A DNA stretch of 64,000 nt from contig NC_134032.1 of NCBI RefSeq assembly GCF_964204645.1, forward strand, positions 8,612,275-8,676,274, given 5' to 3'. The stretch comes from Tubulanus polymorphus (Eukaryota > Nemertea > Palaeonemertea > Tubulaniformes > Tubulanidae). Numbering within the stretch: the stretch's first letter is position 1; each line of letters opens with the position of its first letter. Of the stretch, positions 11,641-22,021 are shown piece by piece. The notes under the pieces are model-generated. The model saw only the letters and a program-made list of their open reading frames with translations, had not been told where the DNA came from and made no database searches. Position numbers and translations under genes: made by a program.

Positions 11641-13640
11641 GATTTCTAAGATCGATAGTCTAGTATAGCAACCAGTTAGACAAGACTAAACACATACCAA
11701 GTTTCTCCTTGAAGGGAAATGAGTAATTAAACTTATTTCAGTAATGTTTGTTTTTTTTAAATTGGAATAATAGCGAATTCATGCTGGTGGGTGAACGGAG
11801 AACATTCGGAGTATTTCGCCAAAAACTAGGCATCTGAGCTAAGAAAGATTTACTGTATAATTTGGATTTATGGAAAGCAGCTCGCGCATAGTTTAACTGT
11901 CTAGTATTTTGGGGGTGGAAGTTAAAATTATGGTGAAATAAATTTAGCAGTGGAGATGGGAGGGAGTTATGGGTGTATTGAAATCGTAATTTGAAAATTT
12001 CAGTTGAATCAGATCATGGAATTTGAGTATTTTGTAAATTTTGGAAATAGGACCTGTTGGGGCGTTATAAGCCGAGTTTTCGATGAGTCTTAGTGCTTTT
12101 TCCTGATAGTAAAGAGACTTTTCGATTGACTAGATGATAACAAAGGCCCCCACGCAATAAGTGCATACGTTAGGTGAGTTTGGATATAGCTCAAGTATAA
12201 CAATTTTTTAGTTCAGCTGGGAGTGAGGTTTTTAAGCTTCTTAAAAGATATACATTTTTGTTCAATTTGTTAATTAATTGTTTAACATGAGGTTCCCAAT
12301 TTAGACGATCATCAATTAGCAAACCAAGAAAATAAGTAGAGTTTTCAATTTCAAGAAAGAGTCTTCCAAATGCTATTTTGTTTAGTGATTTGATCAATGG
12401 TTTGCTCTTTTTCTTACTACTTTGTCTTATCTATGTTAAGAGTGAGTTTATATGAATTAAACCAGTCAATGATAAGATTGAGATCAATCTTAGCATAATG
12501 CAATATTGAATTCATTTGTTTGTTGGAAATAAGGAAGTTAGTATCATCTGCGAAGGAAAGTGCTTTGGTGTAGCAGAGGTTGCGATTAAGATCATTGACG
12601 TAAATAAGAAAAAGTAAATGGCCAAGGACCGATCCCTGTGGGACACCAATTGAAATGGCATTATAGGAAGAGTAGGCATTATTGAATTTAACAAAAACGA
12701 TTTTACGATTGCATAAATATGATTTGAACCAATCATAGGCATGACCTCGAATACCATTGTGGGATGATTTAAACAATAATGTGTTGATATCGAGGGAATT
12801 AAAGGCCTTTGATAAGTCCAAAAAGAGGCCAAGGGAGTAATCCCCCTTTTCTAGATTTTGTAATATGGAGCCTGTAAATTCTGTAATTGCATGTGTAGTA
12901 GACAGTTCGTTTACAAAACATGGTCACAAGACATGGTAAATGATCAGACAGGTGTGACATCAGAACAGCACTTTGATGATCAGAACTCAGCGCCGGAGAG
13001 AGATATGTATTGTCAATTAACGTAGCTGTCGCGTGTGTTATTCTGGTTGGCCGTAAAATAGTTGGAAAAAGATTATTTGATAAATTGATATCCAAAAGTT
13101 TGGAAGTGTTTTTATGATGATAAATCTTCATATAATCTAGATTTTGGTCCATTTCTAATATCATTTCACACTTTTCATTCTTAATTTTGGGTATCAAATT
13201 GTCGTATTCGGAAAGAAATTCAATTTCGCTAGTTCCTGGGAGTTCGCCAATGGTTGTTTTTTACTAGATTGAAAAGCCATATCAATTTCAATAAAACACG
13301 ATTCTAATTTACCTTCAATGAACACTCTAGATCCGGTCTCTTATTATAGGTTAAGTTATTACTTATATAAATTGCTACTCCTCCGCGCTTTTTCGAAACT
13401 CTATGATTCTCTATGAATTGGTAACCTGGAATTTTGCGTATAATTGAATTGGAATCAGTCAAAAAAGTTTCACATAGCATTATGCTGTCATTGGTAACAT
13501 TTTGGGATTTAAGTTTTTCAATCAATATTTTGAGTTCGGTCAAATTTGTTGTTAAGACTATGTATGTTAAGTTGAATTATATTAAGGTTATTCGTATTCG
13601 TACTGAAATGATTTTTTTACTCTTGCAATTCGAGGTACGG
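11640..13640 (-). mobile_element. CR1/L2-like non-LTR retrotransposon (LINE), internally deleted and frameshifted
   Basis: Read on the minus strand, an endonuclease N-terminus comes first (QLNIHSLNNKFD, then after a frameshift ELKILIEKLKSQN, LCETFL, KRGGVAIYI), then the endonuclease end (SDHLP). This joins directly to reverse-transcriptase sequence (STTHAITEFT, LFLDLSKAF, GVPQGSVLG, the FADDT catalytic motif, and YFLGLLIDDRLNWEPH). A C-terminal region similar to other LINEs follows (THLTYALIAWG, ARAAF). The segment between the endonuclease end and RT motif 1 is missing, so it is a dead internal-deletion copy. The 3' end runs into the microsatellite. Confidence 0.85.
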
Positions 13641-14320
13641 GCATTGATAACTGAACTTTTCCAATTCACTGTCATTATTGATATTGGTAAAATCGCCGTT
13701 TCTTGATTAACGAATGTCGCCTAGAAGCGGTGTGTATATCTGCCGCGTTGCCACGGCGCCTCGGTACGCATGCGCATATATTTGAATATTTGATAATGTT
13801 ATGATATGATGAGGGGGTCTCTTGTTTTGAATATTGTGGGTCTGCTGTCTGTACCCACACCGATTCAGCCTACCAAGAATCCTTACAATACCTGATGACG
13901 CTTCACCAAGTCCACTGTCCGAACGAAATGTGGTTCCAGGCTACAGGTCGTTTCAAGGGGCTGCACACGGGTACGCGGGCAGCAGGTGGATTGAGCATTA
14001 CGAAAGCAATAGCGAATTCGTTCTTAACCGTTCGTTTGAAAACGCATGCGTTCGTATGTGCGGAATACTAAAATTGACGAAAAACAAATAAACAAAAAAA
14101 TCCTCGAAATTGAATCTATATAAATGTATGTACGGTGTATATTATTCTCTGCCCCATTCATTCACTATCTGTGTGCAAAACGCCTTTTTCCATACGAGCG
14201 AAATATTTGTTTTTTTTCCCTCGGTGAGATTTTTGAGAGATTCAGCAAGATCGAAGATGTGCAGTCAAACTCGTTTGCCGATAAGTGGTCATCTCGATTT
14301 TTTGGCTGACTGAAATTAGA
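13641..14320. other. Intergenic, no gene recognised
   Basis: No exon, RNA gene or repeat could be supported. The segment gttgccacggcgcc near 13,747 resembles half of an RFX X-box but is not a full site. Confidence 0.5.
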
Positions 14321-14575
14321 CCCTTTCAGTGCTTACTAATTGATACCCTATAGTGCTGGAGATTATTTGAAAATTTTTGAAAGATTCCACCCGGCCAGTG
14401 CGCTGAATATAGGGGATATACGGCTATAATGCAATACATTGTATTGTTAGTTACTAATTTTTAACCGCACATGGAGACAAAAGTTTATTACAAATACATG
14501 CACTGAGACGCAGTGTGCTAGCAAAGTCCATCATTAATCGATACACCGCATTGCAGTGTAGATGCACTGAGAGGG
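14321..14575 (+). mobile_element. TTAA-type MITE, third copy
   Basis: The copy begins CCCTTTCAGTGC and ends GCACTGAGAGGG followed by TTAA; the left flank is a degenerate TTAGA. At 255 bp it is less than half the length of the 4244 element. It shares the internal tacaccgcattgcagtgtag segment. Confidence 0.7.
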
Positions 14576-17125
14576 TTAAGCCAAAATAATCGTAATTTCA
14601 TTGACTGTTTTCGGAAAAACCATAGTATAATTGGAGTTTTCATGATTTTCTTTTTTAATTTTCGCGACAGATAATAATAGTTTTAGCAGAAACGGAAATT
14701 ATAGATAAGATGTCTGTTTATTGATTATTATGATTATTATTATCGGATGTTTTATTAATCACCGCCCGCGGTACCGCGCGAACATGAAATAGAAACGACG
14801 TTTTTATAACTTTTTATTATAAGTTCTGTGTCAAACATTAAGATGATGAATAATTGCAATAAAATGCTGCTTATATATATACGAAAATACGATACATGAG
14901 TACGATAAATACGATATATGAGTTTTCAGTTTTAGTTTCTTCGTGCGTTTCTTTTCTCGAGACCCGAGTAAGTTGAAAGTGGGAGCTACATTGAACTCCG
15001 ATATATCGCCCTCCCATATACCGCTACCCCGCCTTCCGCCAATTTTCTCAATGTACATCACGATACAAATACATAGTAAAACACCCCCCTATTTACCACC
15101 ATACTCTTTATACCGCCTCAATCGTTCTGCGTGGGGCGGTATATCGGGGGTTGACTGTATAAACTCTAACTAGCAATTGTAGAGCTAGAGGTCTTAACTG
15201 GGGCCAGTGAGAGCTTGGATGTAAGGCCAGTTTAGCCAAACTCCAACCAGGATCTGCAACTCAGCAAATCGGCTGCTTTTATTGTTTAGACTGGAATAAA
15301 ATACCCTGTTTCCCCTGATCAGCCATGTCATTTTCTTAACTGCACAATAATTTGTAACCAGTTCATTCTATAACTGCTGGGTCTGTAATGGTTAGCTCGT
15401 TCATGATTTTAAAAGGTAATGGTCAGGGTATTAAGGCGGCAAGCTGGGTCAACGGCAGAAATGAGAAACAAGGTTTCAATTATAGTTAGCCTCGGCTGGT
15501 ATCATTTCAGTTGGGCGTCAAAGATACGTAAGATTGTAAACACGATTTCAAGACCACATCTATCTGTTTTTAAAATAATATTCTCTTAAGGCTGGTTTCG
15601 ATCGATTCTGGAATACTCGTCTAGCGCATTCATTATAACCAGAATACACTCAACGATGGACTATTCAGAATAAGTATCAATGGACTGCAGAACAGTTTTC
15701 TCATTATCTAGTTCTAATTTGATTTCACAGATGGTGCTTATGTGTACACGAATTGATAGTAAGTAGATCACGAAAACAGTTAGTTCCGGGAAATTGTAAT
15801 AGATGGCGATTGCATCAAATTATTTCCATACATTACCAAAATTATCATTAATTTGATTATCATTTTGCTAATTTCACTCAATTATCAATTTACGGAATTT
15901 ACTATGTATAGTTTGCTATACTAGGCTGTATTAATGCATAAAGCCTCCACTCGAGTGCACCGTTTCCACTGTCTTGGAATGTTTCATGTCAAGTTGTTGG
16001 CCTTCATTTCTTTTTCTCCACGATTGGAATTTAACGGAATCGGAATTGAAGAATTGCTTTACAGTACGTTTAATTCAACACCTAGAATTGAGATTTATCA
16101 TCAAAGATAGAAAATAATTCAGAAACATCGAAATAAATCAAAAGTCATCAAACAAAAAAATTGTTATGATCAGTCTTCACTCATTATTTCTTCGCTCGAG
16201 TTTCTACCGTGTCCCATCTGGAATCAAATGATGGTGCACTTTGTAAACCTACCACACCTACCGAGATTTCAGAATTAATACTTGAGGTAATTGAGGTACA
16301 TAAATTTCGGTTCCGGTTCTTGTGAACAATCTTCCAATTAGCCTAAACCGGCAAGCGACTGAGTGGTTTTAACCGTAAAATTTCAAGCAATGACTGTTGA
16401 ACTGGTATCTGCTGGTCCAAAATGATGATCTCTGATCTAGCTCAGGAATTCTCAGAACTATGTTTAAAAACACGAGAGGATATCGCTTCGTTCGAGGGAA
16501 CATTTGAATGTTTGAGCGAGATTTGGAAAGAAAGCAAATCCACAGCTTATGTACAGTCTGGAAGATTGAATTATAGAATTCACCTCATGTAATCATTATT
16601 CATGTCGTCGACGAAATATCCGAGGGAAATAGATTATGATGTAACATAATGATTCGTTATTCAACAGGATTTACATACGTATTTGAGACGATTTCTGGAT
16701 TGACGGTTGGTGCGTTGGTATCTTCAGATTTCATCCTCGGTTTTTGACATTCCATCTTATGAGCCCAAGCGCGACCCACAGGTTAAGGTCAATGAATCCA
16801 GAGGATATGCATCGTAAGGACCTAGTCTCAGTTATCTACAAACAATGGCCCATCAATAGGTCGAGCTTTTGAAGATAGTTAGCCACCAGGAACCAGTCAA
16901 TCAAAAGTTCATTAAAGACAACCAGTGGATAGTTGGCGTACACTAGTTACAATCAGTTGCGTAGCAGCGCCGCGGTGCAGAATAGTACGCCGACTCCTCA
17001 TTAAAAATCATTGCAACTACAGTATTCATCCGTTGGGTATTGTTAACCAACCTTTCAGCAACTGACCCAGGAATTTCTATTCTCTAACGATAAATAAACT
17101 TAAAACAATACTGATTTATCATTTT
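14576..17125. other. Intergenic, no gene recognised
   Basis: AT-rich sequence with only short frames. A stretch near 15,000-15,160 has repeated tataccgc/gccgcc-like words and partial self-complementarity (ccgatatatcgcc and cggtatatcggggg) but no clear element ends. No Ig exon follows the orphan signal exon on the minus strand here. Confidence 0.5.
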
Positions 17126-17128
17126 TAC

Positions 17129-17222
17129 CATCATAGTTCTTCGCTACTGTTAATGTGTTCAGCACCGAGATGGCGATCACTGCGACTGACACCAACGTTA
17201 AAAACCTCACGATCGCCGACAT
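17129..17222 (-). pseudogene. Orphan signal-peptide exon of the L1-like family
   Basis: An ATG exon of 94 nt encodes MSAIVRFLTLVSVAVIAISV followed by LNTLTVAKNYDG. It is nearly the same as the first exon of copy B and ends at a GTAAAAAT donor in the same phase. No Ig exon follows on the minus strand within the window. Homology to the copy B region stops almost exactly at the donor (about 17,126), so this is the cut edge of a duplicated block. Its upstream block has also lost about 195 bp found in copy B. Confidence 0.7.
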
Positions 17223-17709
17223 ATTTTCTGCTTGTTCGGATTTCGAGTTTTAACATCCGATCGACACGAAATCTGCAAACGATAAACGGATGATTATTTG
17301 GAAAACGGAAGTCAATAGAATTTTTATGGTGATCCGCCAACTTCCGCAAATCAATGAATCATAGCAATTTTTCTCAATTCTATAAAATTCCATGAAATAT
17401 ACAAAAAAACTGCGGCCTACAACTGTGTGCTGGCCAAAAGAGCCCACAGATCACACTACTACCAATCTGACCCTATTTATCAACTGTTTTCTACAACCTT
17501 CCGATTATCTAGTGTGTTTCTCCCTGGGTTATGAAATGTATACCATCATGGACTAATGGTCGTAGATTTTTTTAATCAAACTGAACGAATCATGAATAAA
17601 GTAACGGTAATTTAAGAATTAACTTAATCATACCTACGCTTTGAATGTTTTTTGATGATCGTTGTTAGCTTGTATACGTTAACGAATGGTTCACACGTTC
17701 CTAGGTAAG

Positions 17710-17925
17710 CGGTGTTTCGCCCGATCGTCCTCAGAAGGAATTACTGCGGTTCGTCTGTTCGCCCGTTTGTCCGAAGATTCAGTTAATTTAGGAAGCTTTA
17801 AAGACGCAAGACAATAGCCGTCTTGATATTCAGTCTATACGTGTATCTACCCTAGACACGTCTACAGAAAAAAACCGGCCCGATCATGTTCAAGATGGCT
17901 GTGCGACGGGGATTCTTGCCATTAG
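17710..17925 (+). repeat. Truncated copy of dispersed repeat family 1
   Basis: Contains ttcgtctgttcgcccg, tctaccctagacacgtctac and ttcaagatggctgtgc, which match the 8171 repeat. It lies between the orphan signal exon and GPCR1 and is repeated at 34,330-34,552 beside GPCR2. Confidence 0.55.
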
Positions 17926-17934
17926 TGATTAGGG

Positions 17935-18240
17935 CAAGAGGCATTTCTGTAGAAAATCCTTTCCTGAATCCAAACTGTGAATCAGTAAGTAATTTATATT
18001 TGTAAAAAAAACTTGATGATACAGGTATAAACAATCTTTTCCAGTAATTTAGATATACACGGTAGTGCTGAAATAAGTCGATGATTTGAGAGCCTGTCAC
18101 GATTTTTGTAGAATGGAGTAATAAGTGCATCTTTGAATAAATTAGGTACAATCCCAGATTATAACTACAAGTATAGCCGTAAAGAAGCGATAACGGGTTT
18201 TCTGACAAGCCATGCGGCTAAAATTAAGGAAAATTCAAAC
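17935..18240 (-). mobile_element. LINE reverse-transcriptase fragment
   Basis: Frameshifted minus-strand similarity to the start of a LINE reverse transcriptase: IPNLFKDALITPFYKN, then SKLLEKIVYTCI, then LLTDSQFGFRKGFST. Only the N-terminal RT region is present, so it is inactive. The same fragment recurs at 34,560-34,870 within the duplicated block. Confidence 0.65.
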
Positions 18241-18732
18241 GAAATTGACCAACCAGATAAACAACAGGATTAATCCCGCTTTTACGATCAAAAAGAAAAA
18301 AATTAAGGGATATAGAAAATAAAAATATTTTATTTGTGGGATTCGAACTTGATGTGGCAACTTCAGAAATAAAGATAGGGGATTCGAACCAGATATAACT
18401 GAAGATAATGAAAAAATGTCATTGATGAAATTGGCTGCAGACAAAGATTTGGATATTCTCGGAGCATTGCCCTTTTGGACGTATATTTGGCACATGTGCA
18501 TATGGATAGAAATAATTGTTTTAAAGCAGTTTCTAAGTTTGCTATATTTTTGTTTGGAATCAGTTGTTTTCCGGGTTGAAGAGCGTTAAAACAGCAGGTC
18601 TTATAACGCTTTAATGAGGTTAAAACCCTTTGTCTTCCATGGCTGCTCGCGTCTTACATACCACGAATCATTGACACGTAGCGAGTAAAACTGAAATCAA
18701 TGTTCATTTGAGGGCATTTCTACAGCGGATTT

Positions 18733-19647
18733 TCATACAGAAATATTCACGAATTTCAGTAAAAGATATATGTAGAAATTTACCGCATAGTTACAAACTT
18801 GTAAGTGAACAAATATGTCATATAGAACTTCCCTCTGTTCCGGTGGGATTGGTAACAATGAAGTAATGGCGGATGGGAGTAAGAATATAGCAAATGCGAG
18901 TGAAACTGTTACAAGCATTATTGTTGTACGTTTTGAATTTGTAGTTTTCCGATCTGACGAAACCATTTTTGAACCTCTGAATAGCTGAACTATTATAGCG
19001 GTATTTGATATCACAATGAAGGATAAAGGCAGTATATAACCGTAGATAACAGATACCACAAAGTATGTTATTTGGTCCAATAACTTATAGGAACATGCGA
19101 AAAACTGGTCGTTGAAATGTATCGACAATGCAGGTGTGAAATATATAACAAGTACATTCACTGAAGTGATTAACAGTATAGCAAATCTAGCGAATCCCGG
19201 TGTACATATCAGACGAGATGTGAACGGGAAAAGAACAACTGCCGCGCGTTCTAAAGATATCGCTACTATCAACCACGAACCATTGGCGGCTGCAAGCGCC
19301 ATTATAAATTCATAGATTTGACAACCGATCACTGAATTTATCACATATATTGGGCCAGCGTTGAGATGAAAGAGAGCGAACTGTAAAACAGGCAACAGCG
19401 CCAGGCTTTCACTGTATACAAAATCACAGACTGACAGAACGATCAGATAGTTAGCGTATGATAAACCGCGGAATCTACGACTTATCATTACCAGGAAAGT
19501 AGCTGAATTTCCAAACGCTCCAAACAGGAAGATGATGGGCAGAATGACCAGTGACACGGTACGGCGGATTCCAGACCTGTTCACCACTGACATGAGAACG
19601 ATGTAGCTGTTATACGTTTTGCCGATTTCTATCCGTGTAGAATTCAT
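18733..19647 (-). CDS. Class A (rhodopsin-like) GPCR 1, C-terminally truncated
   Basis: Single-exon ORF of 304 residues from ATG (MNSTRIEIG). It has two N-glycosylation sites before TM1 (N2, N23), GN in TM1 (LFGAFGNSATF), LSVCD in TM2, a Cys before TM3 (IGCQIYE), SLERAAV in place of the DRY motif, a Cys in extracellular loop 2 (FFACSYK), LLP in TM6 without CWxP, and NFYIYLLL for NPxxY in TM7. Layout and motifs fit an invertebrate peptide-receptor-like family; the ligand is unknown. Relative to GPCR2, a 7-nt deletion after TM7 shifts the frame and gives KFVNISV and a stop, removing the helix 8 region. Near-identical to GPCR2 elsewhere. Confidence 0.85.
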   Translation of the reverse strand: MNSTRIEIGKTYNSYIVLMSVVNRSGIRRTVSLVILPIIFLFGAFGNSATFLVMISRRFRGLSYANYLIVLSVCDFVYSESLALLPVLQFALFHLNAGPIYVINSVIGCQIYEFIMALAAANGSWLIVAISLERAAVVLFPFTSRLICTPGFARFAILLITSVNVLVIYFTPALSIHFNDQFFACSYKLLDQITYFVVSVIYGYILPLSFIVISNTAIIVQLFRGSKMVSSDRKTTNSKRTTIMLVTVSLAFAIFLLPSAITSLLPIPPEQREVLYDIFVHLQVCNYAVNFYIYLLLKFVNISV

Positions 19648-20129
19648 GATTCATATGAACATCAAATGAGAATACATCGACTGTCCGAGAGAGACGGACT
19701 ATAGAAGGGCGCTCTGCTGGCTGTTTGAGTGTGTACGGACTGTCTGAGAATGACATTCTGAGATCGAGTGTGTTGACATTCTGAGAGTGTATTGACATTC
19801 TGAGAGTGACTGTTTTAGAATGCGCTGCCTGTCCCGAGAATGTACTGTAGCTGTGTCCTGTCGGGTATCAGAAAATCAATTTAACATATGTATGAAGATA
19901 TCATTAAAGTCTTTATATTACAGCTACAGCTCATTTGTAAGATTTATTGCTGCGAATAGAATATCAGTCCTCAGAAATCTGACACTATTCACTCGGATTT
20001 AATGAAAGTTTAGTTGTATCTTATAAAAATGGAATATATTCGTGACAATAATCGTGACGATAAATTCGTGAATATTTCTGTACATTTCAACATCAACAGT
20101 TGCCAGTAACCAGTAACACAGTTTTGTGG
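19648..20129 (-). promoter_or_regulatory. GPCR1 5' flank with short tandem motif
   Basis: Upstream of the GPCR start lie three to four copies of a motif like tgacattctgagagtg (about 19,738-19,815). The same is found upstream of GPCR2, so it duplicated with the gene. It is probably 5' UTR or proximal promoter; no TATA box could be assigned. Confidence 0.4.
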
Positions 20130-20640
20130 AAACATTATGCCGCTTAATTCTGAGATTAGAAACCTCACAATCGGCGACTTATTTTCTACTAGTACGGTTT
20201 TCGAGTTTTAACATGCAATCGACAATGAATCTGTACGTGGAATGTGACTTCGTTGACAATATACCTGATAAGTGAGCCAAGATGTTGTTCGATAGTTCGA
20301 GTTAGGAGATAAGGGGCTTAAGATTTTACCGAATCAGGCTGTGAGAATTAATCGCTGGAATTTCCCGTTTGTCGCCAAAAAATAGAGACGAATCACGGCA
20401 ACTTTTAAACAGACACAGACAATAACAGGAAACGAAACGATAAACCGATGATTATTAGAAAAAGACGGAAGACATTTGAATTCTTCTTTTTTACGGTGAT
20501 CATCGAAATTCCGAATCAATGTCATAGGAAATTCTAAGAATTTCCTTTGAATTATACCCACAGCTGTGGATCTGGGATCAGAGTTAACTGATATACCATA
20601 ATCGACGGACAATAAAGATTCCGTACATTATCTTGATAAT
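20130..20640 (-). promoter_or_regulatory. Ig-gene-like promoter block with dead signal exon upstream of GPCR1
   Basis: The minus strand contains a degraded signal exon (SPIVRFLIS, with AAG where the ATG should be). Upstream of it is sequence resembling the block before the live signal exons of copies B and D (ttttcgagttttaacat, aatttcccgtttgtcgcc, acgataaaccgatgattat). It lies 0.5 kb upstream of the GPCR1 start in the same orientation, so it could supply the GPCR promoter or a non-coding first exon. That role is inference. Confidence 0.5.
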
Positions 20641-22021
20641 GGGATTTCATTCCACCTGGGTTTCTTATACTTTTGTATCGAAGTGGACCACACATTATCA
20701 AGTTTCACTTCTCTATCCTCGGAATCAATTAATTAACATGCGGTAAAGTTGAGGAAAATTTGATCTCAAATTGCAGTTACGCGGAACTATACAAGCAAAA
20801 CGTTGTAGACCCTCACTTGCGACATGTGGAATCCTTCATTGCCACGGCCCTAGTTGATGTCCTTTCCTGTACTTGAGTGACACCTGGTGGATACTCGTGG
20901 AATTCTTTGCCAACAGTTGGCTACTCATTTGCCAAAATTACGTATTCTAGTTGTTCTACTGCAAACTAGCGTAAATCTGTTGTTGTTAGGATTCAGGCTA
21001 GAATACTGCTCTAAAGAAACGATCGTAAGATGAACCGATAAATAGACAACACGATGGCATTTCGATACTTGAATATTACATGATCAATCGAATTAATCAA
21101 ACTTTATTTCATATATTTATTCACTTGGCTATGAATGAGCTATGGTACTCGAGCTAGTATTTGTTGTATTAAAATCTTACGGAAAAATTTAGCATTAAGA
21201 GTCTTAGTTTAAGATTTGTTCATAGATTAGATATTACGGCGTCTAGATAAATTGACAACACAATGATGATAATCAGGTGAGATAATATTGTTTATCTTTT
21301 TTAAATTGCCAGGATATTTTCTGTGTAGACCTTCTGATGTACCTTCCATCATAGAACTAGAATTGAACGGAACGCCGACTCCATGACGTCATTTTATGAA
21401 ATTGCGATTTTCAAAATTTCAGCACCCTCACCGTTAGCCATAAACAATAGATATTCGGTGATAATTCGATATATTTTTCGCGCGAGCAATGATGATACAA
21501 TTTAACCAAATGTTGAACAGTAAAGTTTGGACTAGTTAAAAATAGGTGCCTCTATAGATGAATATCGTTGACAATGAATTATAAAATATGAGCAGAATGA
21601 TATTCACGATTGATAATTTATTTGAGTTATATGTATATCGACTGTTGAATTGAATTGACCGGCGACCAGTCTAGTCCCGCGATATTGATGACGCAGAGCA
21701 CATCCACTCAAAACTTTATTGCTAACGGCGTGGGGCTGTAAAAAACACAAGATTCCATGATAATCCGGAAAGATAAGAATTTTTTAAGTTTTAGCGGGGC
21801 GTGGTAAATTCCTTTAAGGAGTCGGCATTCACATTCGCTTATATTTCTATGCTTCCATTCGTCATTATTGATTGGTGAAGTTAACCGTATTGTTTACTTC
21901 AGGAATGCTGGAAAAAAAATAAAACAGACACTTTTCATTCATCTTTTTTGAAACTATCGACGAAGAAAGCCGCCGGTAGTTACTCTCGGTGTTTAAAGGG
22001 TTAACCAACGTAGACACATAC
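20641..22021. other. Duplicated intergenic segment between GPCR1 and Ig copy A
   Basis: No exon recognised. The segment is nearly identical to 37,331-38,720, and its right half also to 26,866-28,170. No transmembrane exon for copy A was found here. Confidence 0.6.

Noticed and set aside
18370-18400. ggattcgaacc segments resembling a tRNA B-box on the minus strand
   Set aside because: No matching A-box at the right distance and no cloverleaf; two similar words near each other look coincidental.
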